Shown: in pieces, positions 30,513 through 40,073 of the stretch
Layout of the letters: each line of letters starts with the position of its first letter
Position numbering within the stretch: position 1 is the stretch's first letter
NCBI GenBank assembly: GCA_001871325.1
Contig: MNVA01000098.1
Location: 1 to 42,499, forward strand
Length of the DNA stretch: 42,499 nt
Direction: 5' to 3'
Origin: Ignavibacteria bacterium CG1_02_37_35
Lineage (GTDB): Bacteria > Bacteroidota > Ignavibacteria > Ignavibacteriales > Ignavibacteriaceae
The notes under the pieces: model-generated
The model's database searches: none
What the model saw: the letters and a program-made list of their open reading frames with translations, nothing else
Told to the model about the DNA's origin: nothing
Position numbers and translations under genes: made by a program

Positions 30513-30610
30513 GCGACAAGTCGCAATGGATAATGTTTGACCTGTCTGCCGACAAGGCAGGTGGAAGATGGAAAATTGATAAAATCATTTTTAAATATTT
30601 TGACACAAAA
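30513..30610. repeat. Direct repeat, right copy
   Basis: gcgacaagtcgcaatggataatgtttgacctgtctgccgacaaggcaggtggaagatggaaaattgataaaatcatttttaaatattt. Confidence 0.88.
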
Positions 30611-30670
30611 AACAACATGTCTTGCCGTCAAGCAGGAAAGTTACATGACAATATTTTACTTGGAGAATAA

Positions 30671-32563
30671 ATGAAATCATCTTTCACTTTTGTTTGTTGC
30701 ATGATTCTCTTTTCCGCCTTAATAAAATCGCAAACTTCTCTGTATATGCCGCTTGATATAAAAAAAGCTTATGCAAATGGCACGCGAAACTATGACGGGA
30801 CACCCGGCAAAAATTACTGGCAGAATTCCGCCGATTATAAAATCAGCGCTCAAATATTTCCGAAAGAAAAATTGCTAAAAGGAAGCGAGACGATAACTTA
30901 TTTCAACAATAGCCCCGACACCTTGAATTATTTAGTTTTTCGTCTTTATCAAAATATTTATCAGTTCGGAGCGCCGAGAGAATTTGGCATTAATAAAAAA
31001 GATTTGCACGACGGAATTAAAATTCACAGAATAAAATTAAACGAGGCGGAGTTTTCCCCCGACACAGCAAAGAGCGTTTCTATCAACTCAACAGTAATGA
31101 GAATATCTCTTCCGAAACCTCTCTTCCCTAAAAGCTCAATTACTTTCGGATTCGATTGGGAACTAACGCTTCCTTCAGTCTCAAACATCCGCATGGGCGT
31201 TTACGATTCGACAACTGCAATGGTTGCTTATTGGTATCCGCAAGTTTCGGTCTATGATGATGTGCATGGCTGGGATGATGACCAATACACCGGGAGTCAG
31301 GAATTTTATAACGATTTCAACAATTATGATGTGTCAATTGTATCGCCAAATTCTTTTTGTATTTGGGCAACAGGAGTGTTGCAAAATGCCGATGAAGTTC
31401 TTTCCCCCCAAATTTTAAAACGGTATCAAAAGGCGGCGGTCTCTGAGGAGGTAGTTAAAATTATTCGTCAGGAGGATTTGGGGAAGAATAATTTTAACAC
31501 AGCTTTACAAACAAATAAATGGAATTACATAGCCGAGAGAGTAACTGACTTTGCATTTGCCTATTCGGATCATTATTTATGGGATGCAGTAACCTCAGTA
31601 GTTGATTCTACAACAATGCGGCAGACACTTATCTCCGCAGCTTATAATCCAAAGTCGGAAGATTTTTACGAAGTGGCATCAATTGCAAAAAAGATTATTC
31701 AATCTTACTCTTTTAGTTTTCCAGCTATTCCTTTTCCCTATCCACGTATGACGGTTTTCAACGGACAAGGCGGAATGGAATTTCCGATGATGGTAAATGA
31801 CGGTTCATCAAAACAAAGAAGCGGTACGGTATATTTAACCGCACACGAAATCGGTCATACCTACTTCCCATTTTTTATGGGAACGAATGAAAGAAGATAT
31901 GCTTTTATGGATGAAGGCTGGGCAACAATTTTGCCGGAAGATTTACTTCCCGTAATTGAACCTTCTGCAAACGATCGCGGGAAAAATTTGGCGGACGGAT
32001 TTTCTCGCATTGCCGGAAAAGAAGATGAACTTCCGCTTCTCATTCCTTCATCTGCTATTCGTGGACATGGAACTTATCGCACTTCAGCATACACGCGTCC
32101 CGGTTTAGCATATAAACTTTTACGGGATGCTCTTGGTACTGAAACTTTTCTTAAAGGTCTTCACGAATATGTAAAACGCTGGAATGGTAAACATCCTATT
32201 CCCTATGATTTTTATTATTCTTTCAACAATACGCTTAACCAAGATTTAGGCTGGTTTTGGAAGCCTTGGTTTTTTGAATTTGGATTTCCTGATTTAGCTA
32301 TCAAATCAGTTTCAGTTAAAAAGAATAAAGTAAAAATAACCGTTGAGAAAATCGGTTCGATGCCTGTTCCGGTTGCGCTCAAACTGAGTTATAAAGATGG
32401 GAAAACAAAAGAGTATTACGAAAACACAAGTGTCTGGAAAGATGGAAAAACTAAAAAAGAATTCACCTATCCTGTAGAAGGTGCGCTTATTAAAGTGCAG
32501 CTTGGCAAAGATGAAATTCCCGATACTGATAAATCAACTAATATTTTTGAAATTAAAAAATAA
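30671..32563 (+). CDS. M1-family metallopeptidase
   Basis: GQGGMEFPMM, LTAHEIGHTYFPFFMGTNERRYAFMDEGWAT; signal peptide. Confidence 0.93.
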   Translation: MKSSFTFVCCMILFSALIKSQTSLYMPLDIKKAYANGTRNYDGTPGKNYWQNSADYKISAQIFPKEKLLKGSETITYFNNSPDTLNYLVFRLYQNIYQFGAPREFGINKKDLHDGIKIHRIKLNEAEFSPDTAKSVSINSTVMRISLPKPLFPKSSITFGFDWELTLPSVSNIRMGVYDSTTAMVAYWYPQVSVYDDVHGWDDDQYTGSQEFYNDFNNYDVSIVSPNSFCIWATGVLQNADEVLSPQILKRYQKAAVSEEVVKIIRQEDLGKNNFNTALQTNKWNYIAERVTDFAFAYSDHYLWDAVTSVVDSTTMRQTLISAAYNPKSEDFYEVASIAKKIIQSYSFSFPAIPFPYPRMTVFNGQGGMEFPMMVNDGSSKQRSGTVYLTAHEIGHTYFPFFMGTNERRYAFMDEGWATILPEDLLPVIEPSANDRGKNLADGFSRIAGKEDELPLLIPSSAIRGHGTYRTSAYTRPGLAYKLLRDALGTETFLKGLHEYVKRWNGKHPIPYDFYYSFNNTLNQDLGWFWKPWFFEFGFPDLAIKSVSVKKNKVKITVEKIGSMPVPVALKLSYKDGKTKEYYENTSVWKDGKTKKEFTYPVEGALIKVQLGKDEIPDTDKSTNIFEIKK

Positions 32564-32564
32564 A

Positions 32565-32912
32565 ATGGATCTAGAAAAAGTCTGTGATTATTGCTTAAAG
32601 AAAAAAAGTGCAACAGAATCTCTTCCGTTCGATGAAGATACACCCGTTTATAAAGTTATGGGAAAAATGTTTTGCCTGGTAAACCTTATTCCCCCAGTTT
32701 CAATCAATTTAAAATGTGACCCTGAAATCGCAATTGAGCTTCGTGAAAAATATAATGAAGTTCAGCCGGGTTATCATATGAATAAGACACATTGGAATAC
32801 GGTTTTTCTGACGAATAATATTTCAGACAAACTTATTTTAGAATGGATAGATAATTCCTATAATTTAATTGTCGCAAAACTCCCAAAAACTGTCAGAGAA
32901 AAATTGGTATAA
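32565..32912 (+). CDS. MmcQ/YjbR family protein
   Basis: MDLEKVCDYCLKKKSATESLPF...GYHMNKTHWNTV; ATG at 32565 just after the upstream stop. Confidence 0.85.
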   Translation: MDLEKVCDYCLKKKSATESLPFDEDTPVYKVMGKMFCLVNLIPPVSINLKCDPEIAIELREKYNEVQPGYHMNKTHWNTVFLTNNISDKLILEWIDNSYNLIVAKLPKTVREKLV

Positions 32913-32914
32913 CG

Positions 32915-33607
32915 ATGATGCTGTTCGTTGTAAGTACTCCGATCGGAAATTTAAAAGACATAACCTTCCGCGCCGTTGAAACGCTTGGTGAAGTTGATTT
33001 TATTATTTGCGAAGATACAAGAGTTTCTTCTCACCTATTAAATCACTATCAAATTAAAAAAGAAATGATTTCTCTGAATGCTTTCAGTGAAGAAAAAAAA
33101 ATAGAATATGTTTTGGGAAGAATACGAAACGGTGAAAAGTCCGCACTCATTTCCGATGCGGGTACTCCGACCATTTCTGATCCGGGAAACAGATTAATTT
33201 CAGCCGCTATCCGGGAAGGGATTCAGGTTGTCCCGATTCCAGGAGTCTCGGCAGTAATAACTGCTCTTTCCATTGCCGGTTTACCTACGGATGCTTTTGT
33301 TTACGAAGGATTTCCGCCGCAAAAAAAAGGAAGACAAAAATTCCTTTCCGGTTTAGCGACTGAAGAACGGACGATCGTGTTGTATGAATCGACTTACCGC
33401 ATCCATAAACTGCTGGATGAATTAAACAAATATATGCCGGAAAGAATAATCGTAATTTGCCGTGAACTCACAAAAATGTTTGAAGAAGTTTTGCGCGGGA
33501 AAGCCGAAGAATTGATTAGTAGAATTGGTGAGAAAGAATTGAAAGGAGAAATTGTTGTGGTGATTTCTCCTTTAAATTGGATTGAAAAAGAAATTATTGA
33601 TAATTAA
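32915..33607 (+). CDS. rsmI: 16S rRNA (cytidine(1402)-2'-O)-methyltransferase
   Basis: LFVVSTPIGNLKDITFRAVETLGEVDFIICEDTRVSSHLL, SDAGTPTISDPGNRLI, PIPGVSAVITALSIAGLPTDAFVYEGFPP. Confidence 0.96.
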   Translation: MMLFVVSTPIGNLKDITFRAVETLGEVDFIICEDTRVSSHLLNHYQIKKEMISLNAFSEEKKIEYVLGRIRNGEKSALISDAGTPTISDPGNRLISAAIREGIQVVPIPGVSAVITALSIAGLPTDAFVYEGFPPQKKGRQKFLSGLATEERTIVLYESTYRIHKLLDELNKYMPERIIVICRELTKMFEEVLRGKAEELISRIGEKELKGEIVVVISPLNWIEKEIIDN

Positions 33608-33649
33608 TTCCTGGGTATCCAGAAACAACGAAACAAACGTGAAGAAAAT

Positions 33650-33691
33650 AAGGTGGGGAATCTTGTGAACCTGAAGGTGGGGAATTATGTG
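33650..33691. repeat. Tandem repeat, two 18-nt units with 24-nt period
   Basis: aaggtggggaatcttgtg / aaggtggggaattatgtg. Confidence 0.6.
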
Positions 33692-33832
33692 GTTGTTGAC
33701 ATACGAATGGCAAACCAATTCTTGCATTTTATCAATTCACCTTGGAGGGAAGTTTGTTTTACTGAATTATGAGCAAATATTTTTTCAATTTAGTGGTGGC
33801 TAAACCATTCGCAAAAAAATCTTTAAAACAAA

Positions 33833-33865
33833 AAACCCTTATAAGTTATTATCTTATAAGGGTTT
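33833..33865 (-). terminator. Rho-independent terminator of the tRNA-Val gene
   Basis: aaacccttataag-ttattat-cttataagggttt, 13-bp perfect stem; T-rich on the minus strand after the stem. Confidence 0.88.
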
Positions 33866-33872
33866 GTAAGTG

Positions 33873-33947
33873 TGGGGGCTTACGGAGTCGAACCGCAGAC
33901 CCTCTGCTTGTAAGGCAGATGCTCTAAACCAACTGAGCTAAGCCCCC
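33873..33947 (-). tRNA. tRNA-Val (anticodon UAC), CCA not encoded
   Basis: Minus strand gggggcttagctcagttggtttagagcatctgccttacaagcagagggtctgcggttcgactccgtaagccccca folds as a cloverleaf; loop CTTACAA. Confidence 0.95.
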
Positions 33948-34510
33948 GAATCCATTGATATTTAAATGATGTAATATTGGCTATTAATTTTTTTGCCAAG
34001 ATTTTTCTGGTGCTTTATTACAATCCCCTCAACGATGCTGTTTACCGCACTATGATATATGGATTTAAATTCTATGACGTTTATTAAACACCACCTCCAT
34101 CTTACTTTGTTAAGAACAACAACATTACTTAATGTCAATAACTAAGAAAAATCTTAGTCAATAAAACATTGCTAAATCTTAAATTCAAAATATTCAAATT
34201 ATTCAAATAAACAAAATCATTTTAAGAGGAGTTCCCCCTTTTTTTGAATTCTTTATTCTGCTGAACCATTTCTATCTTATCACTCTTACTTGCACGAATC
34301 ATCCTGATTTAGCTGTCAGTTGCAAGTGCGTAAGACTGTTGCCAACCAAGTTGCAATATTCTCTTAAAAAAAATCTAGTATTTAAAGAAAAATCCTTGCA
34401 AATGAAAAATAAAATCATGAATTTTAATATCATCAAAGCAGGTTTATAACCATACGTTTGTGAACCTGCCAGGTTACGATAATTTCAGATTTACAAAAAT
34501 AGGAGATGTT

Positions 34511-35089
34511 ATGAATTTCAATTTTAGTCAAACTTTAGTAATAGTATTCGTGTTAATGGCGGCTATTTCATCACAAGCCCAAAAAGATAAAAAACCCCGT
34601 CCAAGTTTGAAAGCCAGTGTTGCTCAAACAATTGGAATTGACACCGATATTGTTATTGATTTTAGCAGGCCTGGTGTTAAAGGCAGAAAGATTTGGGGAG
34701 ATGTTGTTCCTTTCGGATTAGCCCCGGGAAATAAGTATTCAAAGGAACAACCATTTCCATGGAGAGGCGGTGCAAATGAAAATACTACGATCTCTTTTAG
34801 CAAAGATGTCGTGGTCAATGGTAATAAATTAGCCGCAGGAAAATACAGTCTCCATTTCATCCCTTCGGAGAAAGAATGGATATTAATATTTAACAAGAAC
34901 AGCGCTCTTTGGGGGAGCTATCTTTATAATAAAGATGAAGACGCACTTCGGATCACGGTAAACCCTGTCGAAGCTCCATTTCAAGAATGGTTGATTTATG
35001 GATTTGATAATTTGGCAGGTAATTCCACAACTGCTTTTCTTCAATGGGAAGAACTTAAAGTGCCGTTCAACATTTCAACAGCGGAATAA
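34511..35089 (+). CDS. DUF2911 family secreted protein
   Basis: RPSLKASVAQTIGIDTDIVIDFSRPGVKGRKIWGDVVPFG...LAAGKYSLHFIPSEKEWILIFNK; AGGAGATGTT before ATG 34511. Confidence 0.88.
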   Translation: MNFNFSQTLVIVFVLMAAISSQAQKDKKPRPSLKASVAQTIGIDTDIVIDFSRPGVKGRKIWGDVVPFGLAPGNKYSKEQPFPWRGGANENTTISFSKDVVVNGNKLAAGKYSLHFIPSEKEWILIFNKNSALWGSYLYNKDEDALRITVNPVEAPFQEWLIYGFDNLAGNSTTAFLQWEELKVPFNISTAE

Positions 35090-35129
35090 TTTTTTCTCTC
35101 AAACTTGTTCGGGCATCCCCGGTTCCGGG

Positions 35130-35191
35130 ATCAATCTCTTTTATCTGAGAATCGAAAATAATTCATCCCCGTTCATATAAAAGAGATTGAT
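35130..35191. repeat. 15-bp perfect inverted repeat with 32-nt loop
   Basis: atcaatctcttttat ... ataaaagagattgat followed by atttttc. Confidence 0.7.
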
Positions 35192-35245
35192 ATTTTTCTA
35201 TGGGATTCAGCGTAAGTTTTTTTTAATTCCAAAATCGGAAATAAT

Positions 35246-37735
35246 ATGGATAAATTCCTCAAGAGCATCTTCTCTTGTTCTTTAGTGCTTTCGTTTTTTT
35301 TTAGAATCAATATAGATGCACAGCCGGTACAAACACAAAACTCTTCAGAAATCCGCTTAGCACTTGAAAAACTAAATGTGCTGGGCAGTGTCTTATATAT
35401 AGCTGCGCACCCGGACGACGAAAATACCGGACTGATGGCATTTCTCTCTAAGGGAAGAAAGTTCCGAACGGCGTATCTTTCGCTCACAAGAGGAGACGGT
35501 GGTCAAAATTTGATTGGTTCGGAAAAAGGAAGTGAGATTGGCATTATCCGCACTCAGGAATTATTGCAGGCAAGAAGTCTGGACGGCGCTGAACAATATT
35601 TTACTCGCGCAGTGGATTTTGGTTTTTCAAAATCACCTGAAGAATCTTTCAATTTTTGGGAAAAGGAGAAAATCCTCTCGGATATCGTTTGGGTTATTAG
35701 AAATTATAAACCGGATGTAATTATCACCCGGTTTCCTCCCGCTGGAAACGGAGGACACGGCCATCATACAGCTTCTGCCTCACTTGCATTGGAAGCATTT
35801 ACGGCAGCGGCAGATACGCAGAGATTCACTGAACAATTAAAATATGTTCAACCATGGAAATCAAAAAGGATATTTTGGAATAGTTGGCGGCCAGGTCAAA
35901 ACGAAATAGATCAATTACTCAAAGTGGATACCGGACAATTTAATTTCTTGCTCGGGAAATCTTACACGGAAATCGCAGCCGAAAGTCGTTCGATGCATAA
36001 GAGTCAAGGTTTTGGAGTAACCGCATCCCGGACACCACGTATAGAGTATTTCCAGTTCATTGAAGGAGATGCAGCTAAGACCAATCTTTTTGAAGAAGTT
36101 AATACAACCTGGGACAGAATTAAGCATGGAGAAAAAATCGGGAAGCAAATCAATGAAATTCTACAATTATTTGATTTCCACGATCCGTCAAAGTCATTAC
36201 CAAAGCTGATAGAACTCTATGCTGTTATAGATAAAATTGAAAACAATTACTGGGTTGACATCAAACGGAAGGAACTGTTAAGCATAATCCAATCTTGTGC
36301 AGGCTTGTGGATGGAATCGCTCTCTTCAGATTATTCCGCTGCTCCCGGGGATGAGGTAAATGTAAAAACCATGCTTGTTAATAGATCGGAAAATATATTC
36401 AAAATAAAAAAGATTGAATTCCCATCTATTCCATCTGACACTGTCATGAATAATAAACTCGAACAGGATCAGCTCTTTACGATCGAGAGTAAAATTAAGA
36501 TACCCGATTCATACCCGATTTCTCAGCCCTATTGGCTTGTGAAAGAACCAACTAAGGGCTCGTTCACCATTTTGGATCAACAAAAAATTGGCAAAGCGGA
36601 GAATGATTTTTCAATACCAGTTAATATTTACGTCAGCTATGGTAGTGTAGATTTGGTATTTTCGATTCCACTACGCTACCGGTGGAACGATAGAGTTGAT
36701 GGAGAACATTACAGACCTTTTGAAGTATGTCCGCCGGTAATCGCAAATTTAAACGGGAAGGTAGCAATATTCCCCGATGAAAAAACTAAAAATATCCGGA
36801 TCAAATTAAAAAGTTTCAGCCCTAATATCTCCGGTGAGGTTCATTTGCAGACAGATGGTAATTGGAAAGATTCTCCTTACAGCATCCCATTTTCTCTTAA
36901 AAATAAATATGACGAACAGACATACTCATTCAAAATTACTCCACCAAAAAATTCCGGAGTGTCAATGCTAAATGTTGAGTTGAATATTGATGGGAAGACT
37001 TACAATAAATCTTTTGTAGAAATTTTACACGCTTATATCAAACCGCAAGTTTATTTCCCGGAAAGTAAAATTAGTTTAGTTAAACTTGATATTAAAAAAT
37101 TCGATGACAAAATTGGATATATAATGGGTTCGGGTGATGATGTCCCCGAGTGTCTGCAAAACATTGGTTATGATGTTACTTTGCTGAGCGACGAAATGAT
37201 AGAAGAAACCGATTTATCCCAATACCATGCGATCATTACGGGTATCAGAGCTTATAATACACGTGAACGGCTTAAATTCGACCAAACCAAACTTATGGAG
37301 TTTGTAAAAAACGGCGGTACGTTTATCGTACAATATAATGTTCAATCTGGTTTACAGACTGAAAATATTGGTCCATATCCATTTAAACTCGGCAGTGGCC
37401 GAATTACCGTAGAAGAAGCACCGCTAAATTTTGTGAATCCAGAACATCAATTATTAAATTTCCCAAATCAGATTACCTCAACAGATTTTGAAAATTGGGT
37501 TCAGGAAAGAGGTTTGTATTTCGCGGATAAATGGGATGAGAAGTACGAGACAATATTCTCAGGACACGACCCTGGTGAAAAGGATTTAACCGGGGGAACT
37601 TTATTTACGCATTACGGGAAAGGCATTTTTATTTTTTCAGGTCTCGCTTGGTTCCGTCAACTGCCGGCAGGTGTTCCAGGCGCTTATAGACTTTTTGTTA
37701 ATATGATCTCAGCAGGAAAATATGATGGAAAGTAA
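35246..37735 (+). CDS. Large PIG-L (LmbE-like) family deacetylase
   Basis: VLYIAAHPDDENTGLMAFLSKGRKFRTAYLSLTRGDGGQN, GGHGHHTAS; long C-terminal region ending in an amidotransferase-like segment. Confidence 0.9.
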   Translation: MDKFLKSIFSCSLVLSFFFRINIDAQPVQTQNSSEIRLALEKLNVLGSVLYIAAHPDDENTGLMAFLSKGRKFRTAYLSLTRGDGGQNLIGSEKGSEIGIIRTQELLQARSLDGAEQYFTRAVDFGFSKSPEESFNFWEKEKILSDIVWVIRNYKPDVIITRFPPAGNGGHGHHTASASLALEAFTAAADTQRFTEQLKYVQPWKSKRIFWNSWRPGQNEIDQLLKVDTGQFNFLLGKSYTEIAAESRSMHKSQGFGVTASRTPRIEYFQFIEGDAAKTNLFEEVNTTWDRIKHGEKIGKQINEILQLFDFHDPSKSLPKLIELYAVIDKIENNYWVDIKRKELLSIIQSCAGLWMESLSSDYSAAPGDEVNVKTMLVNRSENIFKIKKIEFPSIPSDTVMNNKLEQDQLFTIESKIKIPDSYPISQPYWLVKEPTKGSFTILDQQKIGKAENDFSIPVNIYVSYGSVDLVFSIPLRYRWNDRVDGEHYRPFEVCPPVIANLNGKVAIFPDEKTKNIRIKLKSFSPNISGEVHLQTDGNWKDSPYSIPFSLKNKYDEQTYSFKITPPKNSGVSMLNVELNIDGKTYNKSFVEILHAYIKPQVYFPESKISLVKLDIKKFDDKIGYIMGSGDDVPECLQNIGYDVTLLSDEMIEETDLSQYHAIITGIRAYNTRERLKFDQTKLMEFVKNGGTFIVQYNVQSGLQTENIGPYPFKLGSGRITVEEAPLNFVNPEHQLLNFPNQITSTDFENWVQERGLYFADKWDEKYETIFSGHDPGEKDLTGGTLFTHYGKGIFIFSGLAWFRQLPAGVPGAYRLFVNMISAGKYDGK

Positions 37736-37871
37736 TAAGCACAAAGATGAAAACATGTGGGAGGAGAAACCCCCATTTCTATCATCATGGAAACGGCTAT
37801 ATTCGATCGTCTTTCTCAATCTTGTAATTCTTGTTCTACTGTTTTATCTTTTTACAAAAATTTTTAGTTGA
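37722..37871 (+). CDS. 49-aa single-pass membrane protein, absent from the ORF track
   Basis: MMESNKHKDENMWEEKPPFLSSWKRLYSIVFLNLVILVLLFYLFTKIFS; overlaps the PIG-L stop by 14 nt. Confidence 0.7.
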   Translation: MMESNKHKDENMWEEKPPFLSSWKRLYSIVFLNLVILVLLFYLFTKIFS

Positions 37872-37911
37872 ATAGATCAGTTAATTTCCCTATGTCTAAT
37901 ACAGAACACTA

Positions 37912-39609
37912 ATGAGTTTGTTTGATTGGGTTGTCCTCGGAAGTTTTCTTGCGTTCGTAGTTCTATATGGAATGTGGAAAACTCGCGGTAAAAAAAATAT
38001 TCAGGATTTTCTTCTTGCAAACAAGACAACTCCGTGGTACACCGTAACCCTCTCCATTATGGCAACCCAAGCGAGCGCAATTACATTTCTTTCAACTCCG
38101 GGACAAGCATATGTAGATGGAATGAGGTTCGTTCAGTTTTATCTCGGGCTCCCGTTGGCGATGATTATTTTATCTGTAACAGCAGTTCCATTATTTCACA
38201 ATTTAAAAGTTTATACAGCGTATGAATACCTCGAACAGAGATTTGATTTAAAAAATCGCCTGTTAGGAAGTGTTTTGTTTTTGATTCAGCGCGGACTCGC
38301 AGCGGGGTTCACCATTCTCGCTCCTTCGTTAATCGTCTCTATTTTACTCGGCTGGGATGTCCAACTCACCGTTTTAATTACAGGAATTCTGGTCGTTCTC
38401 TACACCGCATCGGGTGGCACCGATGCTGTTAATAAAACACATCTGATGCAGATGCTGATAATTACGGTGGGAATGGGTACCGCATTTTTCATGATCATTT
38501 ATTCCCTTCCGAAGGATATTTCATTTTTGGACGCAACAAAAATCGCAGGCAAAATGGGGAAGCTGAATGCCATCACCTTCGATTTTGATTGGAAGGATAG
38601 ATATAATTTTTGGACGGGGTTGATCGGGGGAACATTTCTCGCGTTATCATATTTTGGTACCGATCAGTCTCAAGTTCAGCGGTATCTTTCCGGTAAATCA
38701 ATTGCGCAGAGCCGCATTGGACTGCTTGCAAACGGAGTAATTAAAATACCGATGCAGTTCGGCATTTTGTTTTTAGGTGCGATGGTTTTTGTCTTTTATC
38801 AGTTTGCGCTTCCCCCTCTCTTTTTCAATTCTGTTGAGACAACTAATGTGAAGAAAAGCGCCTATGCTTCGGAGTATCAAATACTGGAAAATAAATATGA
38901 AGTGATTCACAATGAAAAGCAGGCAAAGATTAGAGAGATGCTGGACGCTGATAAGAAAAATGACAAAATTAAATTTAGCGAGGCTGCCGAATCTGTTAAT
39001 AGATCTAAAAAAAATGCATTGGAAATTAGAAAAGAGGCTGCCGGATTAATTAAAAAAGCAAATCCCGGTGCTGACACAAATGACACCAATTTTATCTTTC
39101 TCACATTTGTTGTAAATATTCTGCCCGCCGGACTAATTGGTCTAATCCTTGCGGCGATATTTTCCGCATCAATGTCATCAACATCTGCGGAACTAAATGC
39201 ACTCGCTTCAACTACCGTTGTTGATATTTATAAACGGATGATCAAACCAGAGGGTACGGAGAGACATTACGTGATGGTATCAAAACTAAGCACGATCTTT
39301 TGGGGATTTTATGCAATTTCGTTTGCTCTTTTTGCAAACCGTATGGGTTCGTTAATAGAGGCAGTTAATATTTTAGGATCACTTTTTTATGGGACGATCC
39401 TGGGAATATTTTTAATTGCATTTTATTTCAAGAAGATCGGAGGGAGCGCTACATTTTATTCTGCACTCGCTGCGGAATTGGTTGTGATAGGCTGTTTTTT
39501 CTTTACAGATATTCCGTATCTCTGGTACAATGTAATTGGATGCGTTTTGCTTATTCTTCTGGCTCATCTGGTTCATCCATTTGTCAAAAAGCTATCGCGG
39601 CCGCTTTAA
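37912..39609 (+). CDS. Sodium:solute symporter (SSS) family transporter
   Basis: TTPWYTVTLSIMATQASAITFLSTPGQAY, YTASGGTDAVNKTHLMQM, SYFGTDQSQVQRYLSGKS; multiple TM helices. Confidence 0.93.
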   Translation: MSLFDWVVLGSFLAFVVLYGMWKTRGKKNIQDFLLANKTTPWYTVTLSIMATQASAITFLSTPGQAYVDGMRFVQFYLGLPLAMIILSVTAVPLFHNLKVYTAYEYLEQRFDLKNRLLGSVLFLIQRGLAAGFTILAPSLIVSILLGWDVQLTVLITGILVVLYTASGGTDAVNKTHLMQMLIITVGMGTAFFMIIYSLPKDISFLDATKIAGKMGKLNAITFDFDWKDRYNFWTGLIGGTFLALSYFGTDQSQVQRYLSGKSIAQSRIGLLANGVIKIPMQFGILFLGAMVFVFYQFALPPLFFNSVETTNVKKSAYASEYQILENKYEVIHNEKQAKIREMLDADKKNDKIKFSEAAESVNRSKKNALEIRKEAAGLIKKANPGADTNDTNFIFLTFVVNILPAGLIGLILAAIFSASMSSTSAELNALASTTVVDIYKRMIKPEGTERHYVMVSKLSTIFWGFYAISFALFANRMGSLIEAVNILGSLFYGTILGIFLIAFYFKKIGGSATFYSALAAELVVIGCFFFTDIPYLWYNVIGCVLLILLAHLVHPFVKKLSRPL

Positions 39610-39756
39610 TTCTATCAGAAATTATTCATTGTTAGCGAGGATATTTCTTCTATTACGGAGAAGCCAGAACTAAAAATAAAGAATGAAGAGTGAACAAGAA
39701 CTTTTGAAGGATAAGCGATAAAATCATTCCGACAAATTTGGACGATTTTGTTTATC

Positions 39757-39810
39757 ATTCCGCTTTAGCGGAATTTGTTCGTGCAGCACTAACCATTTAT
39801 GGTTGTGCTG
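39757..39810. repeat. Two adjacent short hairpins (REP-like) between convergent genes
   Basis: attccgc-ttta-gcggaat (39757-39774) and cagcactaacca-ttta-tggttgtgctg with one bulge (39784-39810). Confidence 0.65.
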
Positions 39811-40073
39811 AATTAGAAATGCACTATTCAATTATCGTTATCATATTAGCGTTGACAATTCTTTAATCGCCCCTTCCCACATTCCCGTGAGTGGATTTCA
39901 CAATTTGAATAAAATATCTACAACACTCTACCCAATTAAGTTGATCTTGCCTTTCCTCAAGTCGAGATAGTGAAAAATAGTATTTGAAGAAATGGTATAA
40001 TAAGCCCGCCTTCTTTGAAATATCACTTAATCAAAGAACTAAAGTTTGTTAGCAAACACTTTTAGACTTTTTG

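Noticed and set aside
25801-30610. Calling the bracketed block a transposon or integron
   Set aside because: No transposase or integrase and no terminal inverted repeats recognised; only the direct repeat supports mobility.
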